From Nocardioides gansuensis (GTDB lineage: Bacteria > Actinomycetota > Actinomycetes > Propionibacteriales > Nocardioidaceae), in contig NZ_QDGZ01000002.1 in the NCBI RefSeq assembly GCF_003076135.1, forward strand, positions 310,001-374,000: DNA of 64,000 bases, read 5' to 3'. This document shows, piece by piece, positions 18,057-26,732 of the stretch (position 1 is its first letter; every line of letters begins with the position of its first letter). Both the position numbers and the translations under genes were made by a program. The notes under the pieces are model-generated. The model saw nothing but the letters and a program-made list of their open reading frames with translations, was not told where the DNA came from and did not search any database.

Positions 18057-18629
18057 ATGAGGGAGTTCCTCGACCGCGCGCAGGCGGCCACCGGTGAGGG
18101 TGGCCGCCTGCCGCTCGGTGCCATGCCCGGCTGGGAGGTCTTCCCCTGGGAGGCCGAGGGCCTGCGGGCCCGTCCACTGACGGACTACGCCGTGCCGGAG
18201 CCGGACCGGTCGGCCGACCCGGGCTCGTGCAAGACCTGCCAGGTCCTCGCCGACCCCGACCGGGTGCTCGGCACGATCGGCGACTTCGTGGTGATCTGGG
18301 TGCCCACCAGCCTCGTCTTCACGGCCAACGTCGCGACCCGCGAGCACCTGCGCCTCGAGGACCTCGACCCCGCGTCGTACGCCGGGATGGGCCAGGCCCT
18401 CGGTGCGGCCTACTCGGCCGTGCGGGCACTCGACGGCGTGGGCAACGTGCATGTCAACAAGTGGGAGAACGGCAAGGGCCACTGCTCGTTCGTCCTGAAC
18501 GCGCGCCCCGAGGGCGTGCTGCAGCTGCGCGGCTCCAACCTGCCGGCCTGGGCGGACATGCTGCCGCCGACCCGGCTGGAGGAGCTCCGGGAGCGGGCCG
18601 AGCAGGTGCGGGCGGCGCTGGCGGGCTGA
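18057..18629 (+). CDS. Conserved protein with degenerate HIT-like fold
   Basis: A 190-residue protein. CKTCQ near residue 60, the segment VVIWVPTSLVFTANVATREH and NVHVNKWENGKGHCSFVL resemble, in order, the N-terminal, middle and active-site parts of a HIT (histidine triad) domain. However, the HxHxH triad is replaced (GHCSF), so nucleotide hydrolysis by the usual mechanism is unlikely. It starts 13 bases after acnA and may be cotranscribed with it. Function unknown. Confidence 0.7.
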   Translation: MREFLDRAQAATGEGGRLPLGAMPGWEVFPWEAEGLRARPLTDYAVPEPDRSADPGSCKTCQVLADPDRVLGTIGDFVVIWVPTSLVFTANVATREHLRLEDLDPASYAGMGQALGAAYSAVRALDGVGNVHVNKWENGKGHCSFVLNARPEGVLQLRGSNLPAWADMLPPTRLEELRERAEQVRAALAG

Positions 18630-18641
18630 CAGCATGCTGCC

Positions 18642-18944
18642 ATGATCGTCGCCTTCAGCATCTCGCCCACGTCCGCCGACGAGACCGGGTCGGTGACCGA
18701 GGCCGTGGCCGCGGCCGTCCGCGTCGTCCGGGAGTCGCGACTGCCCCACGAGACCAACGCGATGTTCACCAACATCGAGGGGGAGTGGGACGAGGTGATG
18801 GCCGTGGTGAAGCGGGCGGTCGACGTCGTCGCCGAGGTCTCGCCGCGGGTCGGCCTGGTGCTCAAGGCCGACATCCGGCCCGGCTACGAGGGCCAGCTCA
18901 CCGCCAAGGTGGAGCGGATCGAGGAGGCGCTCGGTGGACAGTGA
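18642..18944 (+). CDS. MTH1187-family thiamine-binding protein
   Basis: A 100-residue protein of the MTH1187/YkoF-like superfamily (DUF77), which forms ferredoxin-like folds and binds thiamine or its pyrimidine moiety. Typical are the start MIVAFSISPTS, HETNAMFTNIEGEWDEVMAVV and VGLVLKADIRPGYEGQLTAKV. The next gene, YjbQ-like, overlaps it by 11 bases; YjbQ can act as a secondary thiamine-phosphate synthase, so a thiamine link for the pair is plausible. Confidence 0.88.
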   Translation: MIVAFSISPTSADETGSVTEAVAAAVRVVRESRLPHETNAMFTNIEGEWDEVMAVVKRAVDVVAEVSPRVGLVLKADIRPGYEGQLTAKVERIEEALGGQ

Positions 18945-19338
18945 CGTGCGCACCTACCGGACAGGGGGGGTCGAGGTCGTCCTCGACCTCACGCGCGACT
19001 GCGCGGCGTACGTCGAGGGGAGGGGCGACGGGTTGCTGCACGTCTTCGTGCCCCACGCGACGGCCGGCCTGGCGATCGTGGAGACCGGCGCCGGGTCCGA
19101 CGACGACCTGCTGGCCGCGCTGGGCGACCTGCTGCCCGCGGACGACCGCTGGCAGCACCGTCACGGGTCGCGAGGCCACGGCCGCTCCCACGTGATGCCG
19201 GCGCTGGTGCCGCCGTATGCCAGCGTTCCCGTGCTCGGCGGCCGGCTCGCGCTCGGGACGTGGCAGAGCATCTGCCTCGTCGACCTCAACGTCGACAACG
19301 CCGAGCGCGGCGTCCGGTTCTCCTTCATCGCCGGCTGA
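18934..19338 (+). CDS. yjbQ: YjbQ/UPF0047-family protein (secondary thiamine-phosphate synthase type)
   Basis: A 134-residue UPF0047 protein with the conserved His/Glu surface: VFVPHATAGLAIVE, HRHGSRGHGRSHVMPALV and LGTWQSICLVDLN. E. coli YjbQ has weak thiamine-phosphate synthase activity; the physiological role is uncertain. The GTG start at 18934 lies inside the preceding thiamine-binding gene. Confidence 0.88.
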   Translation: MDSDVRTYRTGGVEVVLDLTRDCAAYVEGRGDGLLHVFVPHATAGLAIVETGAGSDDDLLAALGDLLPADDRWQHRHGSRGHGRSHVMPALVPPYASVPVLGGRLALGTWQSICLVDLNVDNAERGVRFSFIAG

Positions 19339-19367
19339 GCGCGCCGCACCGGACGGGATGAGAGAAG

Positions 19368-19385
19368 TCTCATCGCGCTCTCATC
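19368..19385. promoter_or_regulatory. 11-bp-spaced direct repeats before cotH
   Basis: TCTCATC occurs at 19368-19374 and again at 19379-19385, exactly 11 bp apart, 33 bp before the start codon, with an inverted copy (GATGAGA) at 19357-19363. This spacing is diagnostic of OmpR/PhoB-family response regulators. The same units occur in front of the divergent DUF4956 gene (22222-22250). Confidence 0.55.
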
Positions 19386-19417
19386 CCTGCTCCAGCCCGG
19401 AGGCCCACGCTGTCCGC

Positions 19418-20782
19418 ATGCAGACTCGTCAGAGCAGTGGTGGCAGCCGACGCGCCCGCCCGGCCGTGGTGGGACTCGTCGCTGCGGCGTGTGTCGCCGC
19501 GACCACCGCCCAGGCCGCTCCGGCCACCCCGGCCACCCCGGCCACCCCGGCCGCCCCGGCGGCCTTAGCGAAGTCCGGGCAGATCTCCGCGGAGCAGAGC
19601 CCGCGCATCGGTGTCCGACCGCTCCCGCGGATCGAGCTCACCGTGCAGGGCCGGGTGCCGCCGGACGACAAGGTGGCGGGGCGGATGGTCCTGCGCCGGC
19701 ACGGCCGCGCCGTCTTCCGCGGCCGGATCGGCATCGAGCTGCGGGGAGAGTCGTCCCGGCGCTTCCCGAAGAAGGCCTACGGCGTCGAGCTCCGGGACCG
19801 GTCCGGCGACAACCGCGATGCCGGGCTCCTCGGGATGCCCGCGGACGACGACTGGGCGCTCTACCCGTCGTACAACGACAAGACGCTGGTGCGGAACACG
19901 CTGGCCTACGCCACCGCCCGCCGCCTGGGACGCTACGCGAGCCGGACCCGGCACGTCGAGCTGTGGCTCAACGGCCGCTACCGCGGGGTGTACGTGCTGA
20001 TCGAGAAGCTCAAGCTGCACGACGATCGCGTGGACCTCGAGGAGCCGGCGCACCTGCTCGAGTGGATCTCCTGGCAGGAGACGCAGGACGAGGGCGTCGA
20101 CGTCCGGCTGCCCGGCGCGGATGTCCCCCTGGTCTTCGACGACCCCGAGCGCGGCGACCTGGACCGGGAGGAGCGCCAGGAGGTACGCCGGAGCGTCAAG
20201 GCAGCCGACGCGGCGCTGTACGGGCCCGCGTTCACCGACCCGGCCACCGGCTGGCGCGGACACCTCGACGAGGCGGCCGCCGTCGACTACGTGCTGCTGA
20301 ACGAGCTGTTCAAGAACCAGGACGGCTTCCACAAGAGCGTCTACCTGGCGCGCGGAGCCGCAGGGCGCTGGGTCCTCGGTCCGATCTGGGACTTCGACCT
20401 GAGCATGGGCAACTCCCGGTTCGCCCCCGCCAGCCCCGTGGCCGGTTCGACGCTGGCGGACCGCGGCTGGGCCGAGCGGCTCTACGCGGACCCGACCTTC
20501 GTGGCGGCCCTGGCTGCCCGCTGGCGGGCGCTCCGCGCCGCCGGCCTGCGCCCGTGGCTGCACGCCGAGGTGAAGCGCAGCACCCGCCAGCTGGTGCGCA
20601 GCGGCGCCGCACGCCGGAACTTCCAGCGCTGGCCGGTCCTCGGCAAGGTCGTCTGGCCCAACCCGGCCGAGGCCGCCGACCGCACCACCTACGCCAGCGA
20701 GGTGCGCGCGCTCAGGACGTGGCTCGACGCGCGGGTGGCGTGGCTCGACGAGCACGTGCACGAGCTGCGTCCGCGGTCATAG
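19418..20782 (+). CDS. Secreted CotH-kinase-family protein
   Basis: A 454-residue protein with a signal peptide ending near AQA|A and a short Ala-Thr-Pro repeat (three 9-base units). The CotH domain is clear: ELRGESSRRFPKKAYGVEL, LYPSYNDKTLVRN, LNGRYRGVYVLIEK, LNELFKNQDGFHKSVYL and GPIWDFDLSMGN with the catalytic Asp pair. CotH proteins are atypical protein kinases, first known from spore coats; in actinobacteria they commonly sit beside VTC polyphosphate polymerase and DUF4956 genes, as here. The 3' end overlaps the convergent VTC gene by six bases. Confidence 0.9.
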   Translation: MQTRQSSGGSRRARPAVVGLVAAACVAATTAQAAPATPATPATPAAPAALAKSGQISAEQSPRIGVRPLPRIELTVQGRVPPDDKVAGRMVLRRHGRAVFRGRIGIELRGESSRRFPKKAYGVELRDRSGDNRDAGLLGMPADDDWALYPSYNDKTLVRNTLAYATARRLGRYASRTRHVELWLNGRYRGVYVLIEKLKLHDDRVDLEEPAHLLEWISWQETQDEGVDVRLPGADVPLVFDDPERGDLDREERQEVRRSVKAADAALYGPAFTDPATGWRGHLDEAAAVDYVLLNELFKNQDGFHKSVYLARGAAGRWVLGPIWDFDLSMGNSRFAPASPVAGSTLADRGWAERLYADPTFVAALAARWRALRAAGLRPWLHAEVKRSTRQLVRSGAARRNFQRWPVLGKVVWPNPAEAADRTTYASEVRALRTWLDARVAWLDEHVHELRPRS

Positions 20783-21553
20783 CCGGTCGGCGAAGTGGCG
20801 CTGCAGGGTGCGGTGCCAGCGGTTGGCTGGCAGCCCGGGGCGCAGCGCGGCCAGCCCCACGCAGTACTTGCTGATCGCGACGGGGCGCAGGCCGAGCCGC
20901 CACAGGATCCGGTCGGCCGGCCCGGCGGACCCCGGCGACTTCGTCTCGACGAGGACGCGGTCGTCGAGCCGGGCCGACTCCCCGGTCGGCTCCGAGAGCA
21001 CCAGGTCGACGTCGCAGGTCACTCGGGCGCCGACCGCCAGGTCCACGAGGGTGACCCTCGAGTAGGTCGTCACGAGCGTCGGCTCCAGCGCGTCGGCGCC
21101 GACCACCAGGGGCACGCGGCTGAGGACGAACTCGGTGGCTGCCCGGTCCAGCCGGTCGCGCCGGTCGGGGTGGTAGGGCATCCGGTCCTTGACGGTCTCG
21201 TCGCGGCCGCCGCGGGTCTTCACCTCCAGCACGCACAGGCCTGAGTCGAGGTAGGTGCGGGTCCGCACCTTGAACCTGCGCCGCCTGCCGTGGGCGGCCG
21301 CCCGGTAGGACGTGAGGCCGGGCGTGTCGAAGTACACGGACTCGTAGCGGAAGACGCGCAGTCCGGCCATCTCGAGCGCCTGGAAGTCGTCTCGCAGGCC
21401 GTCGACGAGGGCTTCCAGCGCCCACGGCGGCACGAGGTACTTGCGCTCGGTGCGGGTCTGGAGGTCAGCCTCCGCGAGGACGGTCGAGAGCCCGACCGGC
21501 TGCAGCTCGGCGACGGCAGTCGCCGGGGACGTCCGCGGCCGGCCGTCGGTCAT
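20777..21553 (-). CDS. VTC-domain polyphosphate polymerase
   Basis: A 258-residue protein consisting of a VTC domain, the catalytic tunnel of the yeast vacuolar transporter chaperone. Basic and acidic tunnel residues are visible in RTERKYLVP, RFKVRTRTY, VLEVKTRGGRDETVKDRMPY, DVDLVL and VETKSPG. It should synthesise or bind polyphosphate in the cytoplasm, or on the membrane through the DUF4956 partner. It is the second gene of a two-gene leftward operon: its ATG overlaps the DUF4956 stop (ATGA). Confidence 0.88.
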   Translation of the reverse strand: MTDGRPRTSPATAVAELQPVGLSTVLAEADLQTRTERKYLVPPWALEALVDGLRDDFQALEMAGLRVFRYESVYFDTPGLTSYRAAAHGRRRRFKVRTRTYLDSGLCVLEVKTRGGRDETVKDRMPYHPDRRDRLDRAATEFVLSRVPLVVGADALEPTLVTTYSRVTLVDLAVGARVTCDVDLVLSEPTGESARLDDRVLVETKSPGSAGPADRILWRLGLRPVAISKYCVGLAALRPGLPANRWHRTLQRHFADRL

Positions 21554-22179
21554 ACTCCCGCCATCCTCACCGGAGCCAGCCCAGGGTCTGCGGTCGCCGG
21601 CTGTGCGCCGGTCCTCTGCGGGGCGGCCAGGGTGTCATCGGCCAGCCGGTAGCGGACGTCCACGACGGTGAGGTCCCGCACGAGGTCGGTCTCGGTGACC
21701 ACGAAGCGCTGGACCGTGGCGTGCAGCAGCGCCTCGAGCCGGCCGCGCAGCTCCTGCTCGTCCGTCACGGCCACGTCGAGGGTGATGACCTGCTGCCGAC
21801 TGCGTGCATGCAACCGGGGATGGTCGGCCGCATAGACCACGAGCACGACCAGGCCGCTCACGGTGGGACCTACCCACCAGGGGTCGGGGCGCAGCCCGGC
21901 GACCAGGCCGAGCGCGAGGGATGCGAAGTAGTAGGCGACCTCCTCCTGGGTCAGCGCCGAGGAGCGGAGGCGGATGATCGAGAGCACGCCGAAGAGGCCC
22001 AGGCCCAGGCCTGCGGCCACCGGCGCACTCGCGAGGACGAGCGTCACGGCCATCACGCCGACGTTGAGCGAGAAATAGGCCAGCAGCATGTCCCGGCGCC
22101 TGTGGCGTCGGAAGTACACCCCGAGCACCATCACCGACACCAGCACGACGTCCGCCAGCAGGATCACGACGAGCTCCAT
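21550..22179 (-). CDS. DUF4956 membrane protein
   Basis: A 209-residue protein with about four membrane segments in its first 130 residues (MELVVILLADVVLVSVMVLG; VGVMAVTLVLASAPVAAGLG) and the DUF4956 core LGLFGVLSIIRLRSSALTQ. A soluble tail follows. The ATG at 22179 was chosen because GGAGGT lies 7 bases before it; GTG codons at 22188 and 22185 are too close to that site. DUF4956 proteins are the usual neighbour of VTC and CotH genes and probably anchor or feed the polymerase. Direct repeats at 22222-22250 lie in its promoter. Confidence 0.87.
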   Translation of the reverse strand: MELVVILLADVVLVSVMVLGVYFRRHRRRDMLLAYFSLNVGVMAVTLVLASAPVAAGLGLGLFGVLSIIRLRSSALTQEEVAYYFASLALGLVAGLRPDPWWVGPTVSGLVVLVVYAADHPRLHARSRQQVITLDVAVTDEQELRGRLEALLHATVQRFVVTETDLVRDLTVVDVRYRLADDTLAAPQRTGAQPATADPGLAPVRMAGV

Positions 22180-22221
22180 CGCCACCACCTCCGTTTCGTT
22201 CGTCCGAGGCTCGCCCGCTCC

Positions 22222-22250
22222 GGTGAGACGGCTGTGAAGGACCGATGAGA
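22222..22250. promoter_or_regulatory. Three 11-bp-spaced direct repeats before DUF4956-VTC
   Basis: On the minus strand TCTCATC, CTTCACA and TCTCACC occur in series, each 11 bp from the next (plus-strand units at 22244, 22233 and 22222). They match the pair in front of cotH. The middle unit resembles the Streptomyces PhoP box repeat GTTCACC, also 11-bp spaced. An OmpR-class regulator, possibly PhoP, is inferred. Confidence 0.6.
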
Positions 22251-22291
22251 AGGCTCTTACCGCGCCTGCCGGATGAGCACATCGGGGAGCT

Positions 22292-22540
22292 GTGGGACGA
22301 CTTGCGCACCAGCGGCTGGCTGGTAAGCGAGCTCGTTGCCGGCGTCGGTGGCGAGGTCGTGGGGCATGTCGGCCTGAGCCACGCCTGGCTGGATCGCCCG
22401 AAGCAGCCTTCCAGGTCGCGCTGCTCGACTCGTACCAGCCGTCGATGACGGGCCGGGTGGTCTACCCGGACGTCTGGTGGCGTCACGACGCCGCCGGGCT
22501 GCGCGACCCGGACCTCGCCCGGCTGGACGACTACTTTGCT
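22292..22540 (+). pseudogene. GNAT acetyltransferase remnant
   Basis: One frame gives GWLVSELVAGVGGEVVGHVG and LSHAWLD, the N-terminal beta strands of a GNAT acetyltransferase; after about 22395 a different frame gives PEAAFQVALLDSYQPSMTGR and VVYPDVWWRHDAAGLRDP, its C-terminus. The acetyl-CoA-binding centre between them is missing and the frames do not match, so this is an internally deleted gene. Confidence 0.6.
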
Positions 22541-22556
22541 AGAACATGTGTTCGAA
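22540..22556. promoter_or_regulatory. LexA (SOS) box
   Basis: TAGAACATGTGTTCGAA contains GAAC-N4-GTTC flanked as in the actinobacterial SOS consensus TCGAAC-N4-GTTCGA, with one mismatch in the left arm. It overlaps the expected -35 of the gene at 22576, whose -10 would be TAGACT at 22564-22569. Confidence 0.75.
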
Positions 22557-22575
22557 CCCGGCCTAGACTAGGGGC

Positions 22576-22947
22576 ATGCCCACCTACGTCGCACCGCCCG
22601 GCTGGCCCCGCGAGGTGCGTCCGCCCGACGCGCCCGACTGGGAGGCCACAGCGGCCAACTGGCTGCTCGACCTCTGCCCGCCCGACTACCGCCGCTACAG
22701 CGGTCTCCGACGCCACGTCGTCGTCCTCGCCCGCTTCGCCGTGCTGCACGTCGAGTCGCAGCAGGCAGCGGTCCGGCGCGGGTTGAGCCAGGCCCGCGCC
22801 GACCTGCGCGAGGTGGCGGACGAGGCCGTGGTCGAGGCAGCCGTGCAGACGTTCCAGCTCGAGGACGCGCGCCTCCTCGGCGTACGCCGCGCGGTCGGGC
22901 TGGTCGAGGAGGCGCTGCGTGGCCGCCGGTACACCGCGCGGTTGTGA
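22576..22947 (+). CDS. Conserved small protein under LexA control, function unknown
   Basis: A 123-residue protein without recognisable catalytic motifs. It opens with a Pro-rich segment (PPGWPREVRPPDAPDWEATA), followed by WLLDLCPPDYRRYSGLRRH and three predicted helices rich in Ala, Arg and Glu. A LexA box sits just upstream, and the -10 hexamer TAGACT ends 6 bases before the ATG, so the message is probably leaderless and damage-induced. The helical, basic/acidic make-up would suit a small nucleic-acid- or protein-binding accessory factor, but this is a guess. A Nudix hydrolase gene follows 36 bases later. Confidence 0.8.
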   Translation: MPTYVAPPGWPREVRPPDAPDWEATAANWLLDLCPPDYRRYSGLRRHVVVLARFAVLHVESQQAAVRRGLSQARADLREVADEAVVEAAVQTFQLEDARLLGVRRAVGLVEEALRGRRYTARL

Positions 22948-22983
22948 GCCGACGAGGCACCCGGCGTCGGTAGGGTCGCCCGG

Positions 22984-23457
22984 GTGCCCGATCTCGACGC
23001 TCCGTCGCCCAGCCCCGACGGCCACCGCTTCGCCGGCGTCATCCTCGTCGACCCCCGGGGCTGGATCCTGCTCCAGGAGCGCGACGAGCACCCGCGCATC
23101 GATCCCGGGAAGTGGGGCCTGGTGGGCGGGCACGTCGACGAGGGTGAGGCGTTCGACGCCGCGGCGCCGCGCGAGCTGGAGGAGGAGACCGGCATCCGCG
23201 TCGATCCGGGGGAGATCACGCTGTGGCAGGAGTTCGTGGTCGACCACCGCGAGGCCTACGGCACCTTCGACCGGATGCAGGTCTTCGTGGGCGGCACCGA
23301 TCTCACCGACGCCGACATCGACTGCCGCGAGGGCCGCCAGATCGTCTTCGTCGACCCCGAGGTCGTGCGCGGCCTCCCGCTGTCGATGGCCGCGGGCCAG
23401 ATCCTCCCTGCCTTCCTCGAGTCCGACACCTACGCGCACCTCCAGGGGCAGCCATGA
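22984..23457 (+). CDS. Nudix hydrolase
   Basis: A 157-residue Nudix protein. The box GX5EX7REUXEEXGU is complete in GGHVDEGEAFDAAAPREL followed by EEETGI, so Mg-dependent hydrolysis of a nucleoside diphosphate derivative is expected. The GTG start follows a TAGGGT hexamer by seven bases, suggesting a leaderless mRNA independent of the gene before it. The phrase LLQERDEHPRIDPGKWGLVG resembles MutT/8-oxo-dGTPase-like and IPP-isomerase-like members; the downstream neighbour dxs makes an isoprenoid substrate conceivable but unproven. Confidence 0.88.
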   Translation: MPDLDAPSPSPDGHRFAGVILVDPRGWILLQERDEHPRIDPGKWGLVGGHVDEGEAFDAAAPRELEEETGIRVDPGEITLWQEFVVDHREAYGTFDRMQVFVGGTDLTDADIDCREGRQIVFVDPEVVRGLPLSMAAGQILPAFLESDTYAHLQGQP

Positions 23458-23522
23458 GCCCCGCCGTGGCGGTGCACGACCTCCGCAGCTGACGTCCCGG
23501 TGACCACATAGACTCGTGCCCC

Positions 23523-25427
23523 ATGGGCCACCTCGACTCGATCTCCTCGCCGGCCGACCTCCGTGAGCTCTCGCCCACAGAGCTCGAGGCGCTGGCCGCC
23601 GAGATCCGTGACGTGCTGATCCGGACCGTGGCCACCAACACCGGTCACCTCGGCCCCAACCTCGGCGTCGTCGAGCTCACGCTGGCGCTGCACCGGGTCT
23701 TCGACAGCCCCCGCGACAAGATCGTCTTCGACACCGGCCACCAGTCCTACGTGCACAAGCTCGTGACCGGTCGCTACGCCGCGTTCGGCACGCTTCGCCG
23801 CGAGGGCGGGGTCAGCGGCTACCCGAGCCAGGCGGAGTCCGAGCACGACCTCGTCGAGAACTCCCACGCCTCCACCGCCCTCTCCTACGCCGACGGCCTC
23901 GCCAAGGCGTTCCGGATCCGCGGCGAGGACCGCCATGTGGTCGCCGTGATCGGCGACGGCGCCCTCACCGGCGGCATGGCCTGGGAGGCGCTCAACAACA
24001 TCGCCATCCAGCACGACAGCAAGCTCGTGATCGTCGTCAACGACAACGGCCGCTCCTACACGCCCACCATCGGCGGCCTGGCCACGGCGCTGACCGCCCT
24101 GCGCACCAACCCGCGCTACGAGCACGTCCTCGACATGGTCAAGCGCCGGCTCAACGCGGTGCCGGGCGTCGGCCACGCGGCGTACGACGCGCTGCACGCC
24201 GTGAAGAAGGGACTCAAGGACGCGATCGCCCCGCAGGGCCTCTTCGAGGACCTGGGACTCAAGTACGTCGGTCCCGTCGACGGCCACGACCGGGGTGCCC
24301 TCGAGCAGGCGCTGGCCAACGCCAAGGGGTTCGGCGGGCCGGTGATCGTGCACGCCATCACCCGCAAGGGCTACGGCTACGACCCAGCCGAACGGCACGA
24401 GGCCGACCAGTTCCACTCTGCCGGCCCCTTCGACGTCCAGACGGGCGCCGAGAAGCCCAAGGGCAAGATCTGGACCGACCACTTCTCCGACTCGATCGTC
24501 GAGATCGGCGCCCGGCGGCCCGACGTCGTGGCGATCACCGCGGCGATGATGCACCCGGTGGGCCTCGACGAGTTCGCCCGCCGCTTCCCCGAGCGCACCT
24601 TCGACGTCGGCATCGCCGAGCAGCACGCCGCGACCTCGGCGGCCGGACTCGCGATGGGCGGACTGCACCCCGTCTTCGCCGTCTACGCCACCTTCCTCAA
24701 CCGCGCCTTCGACCAAGTGCTCATGGACGTGGCGCTGCACAAGTGCGGCGTGACGTTCGTGCTCGACCGCTCGGGCGTCACCGGCGACGACGGTGCGAGC
24801 CACAACGGCATGTGGGACATGTCGATGCTGCAGGTCGTGCCCGGGCTGCGCCTGGCCGCCCCGCGCGACGTCACCCGCCTCCGCGAGCTGCTCGACGAGG
24901 CCGTCGAGGTGTCGGACGCGCCGACGGTGGTGCGCTTCCCCAAGGGGTCGCCGCCCGAGGACATCCAGGCGATCGACACGGCGGGCGGCACCGACGTCCT
25001 CGTCCGCGAGGGCGAGAAGGACGTCCTGATCGTGGGTGTCGGGGCGATGGCGACCACGGCCGTCGCCGTCGCCCAGCGACTGGTCGACCAGGGCATCGGC
25101 GTGACCGTCGTCGACCCGCGGTGGGTCAAGCCCGTCGACCCCGCGCTGGTCGAGCTCGCCCGCAAGCACGGCCTGGTGGTGAGCGTGGAGGACAACGGCC
25201 GCGTCGGCGGAGTCGGCGCCACCCTGCTGCAGACGCTCAACGACGCCGGGGTGACCACTCCGTTCCGCCTCCACGGCATCCCGCAGGAGTTCCTCGACCA
25301 CGCCAAGCGCGACGTGATCCTCACCCGCATCGGACTGGACGCCCAGACCATCGCGCGCGGGATCGTCGAGGACGTGACGGCTCTGGCTGCCGGTCGTTCT
25401 CTGGTCGATGCCGACCACACCCCGTGA
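23523..25427 (+). CDS. dxs: 1-deoxy-D-xylulose-5-phosphate synthase
   Basis: A 634-residue DXS, the first enzyme of the MEP isoprenoid pathway, which joins pyruvate and glyceraldehyde-3-phosphate using thiamine diphosphate. TPP and substrate motifs are intact: [27 protein letters not shown], the [12 protein letters not shown] glutamate, and [20 protein letters not shown]. Length is normal. TAGACT lies eight bases before the ATG. No other MEP genes are nearby. Confidence 0.97.
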   Translation: MGHLDSISSPADLRELSPTELEALAAEIRDVLIRTVATNTGHLGPNLGVVELTLALHRVFDSPRDKIVFDTGHQSYVHKLVTGRYAAFGTLRREGGVSGYPSQAESEHDLVENSHASTALSYADGLAKAFRIRGEDRHVVAVIGDGALTGGMAWEALNNIAIQHDSKLVIVVNDNGRSYTPTIGGLATALTALRTNPRYEHVLDMVKRRLNAVPGVGHAAYDALHAVKKGLKDAIAPQGLFEDLGLKYVGPVDGHDRGALEQALANAKGFGGPVIVHAITRKGYGYDPAERHEADQFHSAGPFDVQTGAEKPKGKIWTDHFSDSIVEIGARRPDVVAITAAMMHPVGLDEFARRFPERTFDVGIAEQHAATSAAGLAMGGLHPVFAVYATFLNRAFDQVLMDVALHKCGVTFVLDRSGVTGDDGASHNGMWDMSMLQVVPGLRLAAPRDVTRLRELLDEAVEVSDAPTVVRFPKGSPPEDIQAIDTAGGTDVLVREGEKDVLIVGVGAMATTAVAVAQRLVDQGIGVTVVDPRWVKPVDPALVELARKHGLVVSVEDNGRVGGVGATLLQTLNDAGVTTPFRLHGIPQEFLDHAKRDVILTRIGLDAQTIARGIVEDVTALAAGRSLVDADHTP

Positions 25428-26670
25428 TGCGCACCGCCGCCGCTGGGCGGCGTTGCTGGTCGCCGCCCTCCTGCCACTGACCGGCTGCTTCGCCAGCGAC
25501 TCGCCGGACGACCCCGGGGTGCCGCAGGAGCAGGCACGGGTCGACGTCGCCGGCGACATGCAGCAGGTCCTGCGGGCCCGTGCCAGGGCCCTGCGCGGGC
25601 GGGACCTCGAGCGCTTCCTCGCCACGACGACCCGGGCACGCGGGTTCACGCAGCGCGAGCGCCGCTACTTCACCAACCTCAGCCAGCTCCCGATCGGGCG
25701 CCTCTCCTATGACGTCGACCCGGAGACGGTCGTCCGGACCGAGGGCGGCTACCGCGCGGTCGTCGACATGCGGCTGCAGCTGCACGGGTACGACGCCGTC
25801 CCCGTCGTACGCCCGCAGCAGTTCCGCTTCGTGGACGACCCGGACGGGGCCGGCCTGGTCGTGGCCTCGGACCGGGACCCCCGCTGGGAGCGCCGCAGCG
25901 AGGTGTCACCCCAGCCCTGGGACACCGGGTCGATCGTCGTGCGCAGCGGGGCGGGCGTGCTGGGCATCTTCGACGAGGCCAGCGCGGCTGTCGCGGGCGA
26001 CGTGATCCGGGCGGTCGAGGCGGGGATTGCCAGCGTCGCGGCCGAGGTGCCCTACGACTGGTCGCGGATGGTGGTCGTCTACGCCCTGTCCGACGCGGCG
26101 ACCCTGCAGGGTCTGGGGGACGTGCCGGGCGGCGACCCCGACTCCCTGGACGCGATCGCCTTCCCCGTGCTCGCGCACCCGGGCGACGGCGTCGACCAGC
26201 TGGCGAGCACGCGCTTCATGCTGCACCCGCGGATGCTGGGCAGCGAGCCGGGCCAGCTCGCCCGGCTGATCCGGCACGAGCTCACCCACGTCGCCCTGGG
26301 CGCGCGGGACGACCTCGTGCCCACCTGGCTCAGCGAGGGCATCGCCGAGTGGGTGTCCGTCCAGCCGATCCCGCCCGAGGAGCGCCTCATCAGCGGGGCG
26401 GCGCTGGAGGCGGCGGAGCAGGGGCCGGCCGCCCTGCCCAACGACATCGAGTTCAACGGTCCCGACCAGGGCGCCCACTACGGCCTGTCCTGGTGGGCCT
26501 GCGAGACAGTGGTCGACATGTACGGCGAGGAGATGCTCTGGCGCCTCCTCGACGAGCTGGCTGCGACGAGCCCGCCCGACCAGTCCGACAAGCTGCAGCA
26601 GCTGCTCCAGATGGGCACCGGGCAGCTCGCGCGCGAGGCCGCCAACCGCATCCTCGCGACGTACCGCTGA
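25408..26670 (+). CDS. Lipoprotein with gluzincin metallopeptidase domain
   Basis: A 420-residue lipoprotein. The signal peptide ends in LPLTGC (Cys27). The C-terminal half carries the zinc motif [10 protein letters not shown] (His290, Glu291, His294) with a downstream Glu in SEGIAEW (Glu310/Glu314), as in peptidase MA-like/gluzincin proteins. The N-terminal 150 residues look like an NTF2-like or related substrate domain. It overlaps the dxs 3' end by 20 bases in another frame. Substrate unknown; presumably cell-surface. Confidence 0.8.
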   Translation: MPTTPRDAHRRRWAALLVAALLPLTGCFASDSPDDPGVPQEQARVDVAGDMQQVLRARARALRGRDLERFLATTTRARGFTQRERRYFTNLSQLPIGRLSYDVDPETVVRTEGGYRAVVDMRLQLHGYDAVPVVRPQQFRFVDDPDGAGLVVASDRDPRWERRSEVSPQPWDTGSIVVRSGAGVLGIFDEASAAVAGDVIRAVEAGIASVAAEVPYDWSRMVVVYALSDAATLQGLGDVPGGDPDSLDAIAFPVLAHPGDGVDQLASTRFMLHPRMLGSEPGQLARLIRHELTHVALGARDDLVPTWLSEGIAEWVSVQPIPPEERLISGAALEAAEQGPAALPNDIEFNGPDQGAHYGLSWWACETVVDMYGEEMLWRLLDELAATSPPDQSDKLQQLLQMGTGQLAREAANRILATYR

Positions 26671-26732
26671 GAGCCCCGGCACCCGCGCGACCGACTGGCG
26701 GGAAACGCCCCGAACCCCCTACGGTGCGGGAC

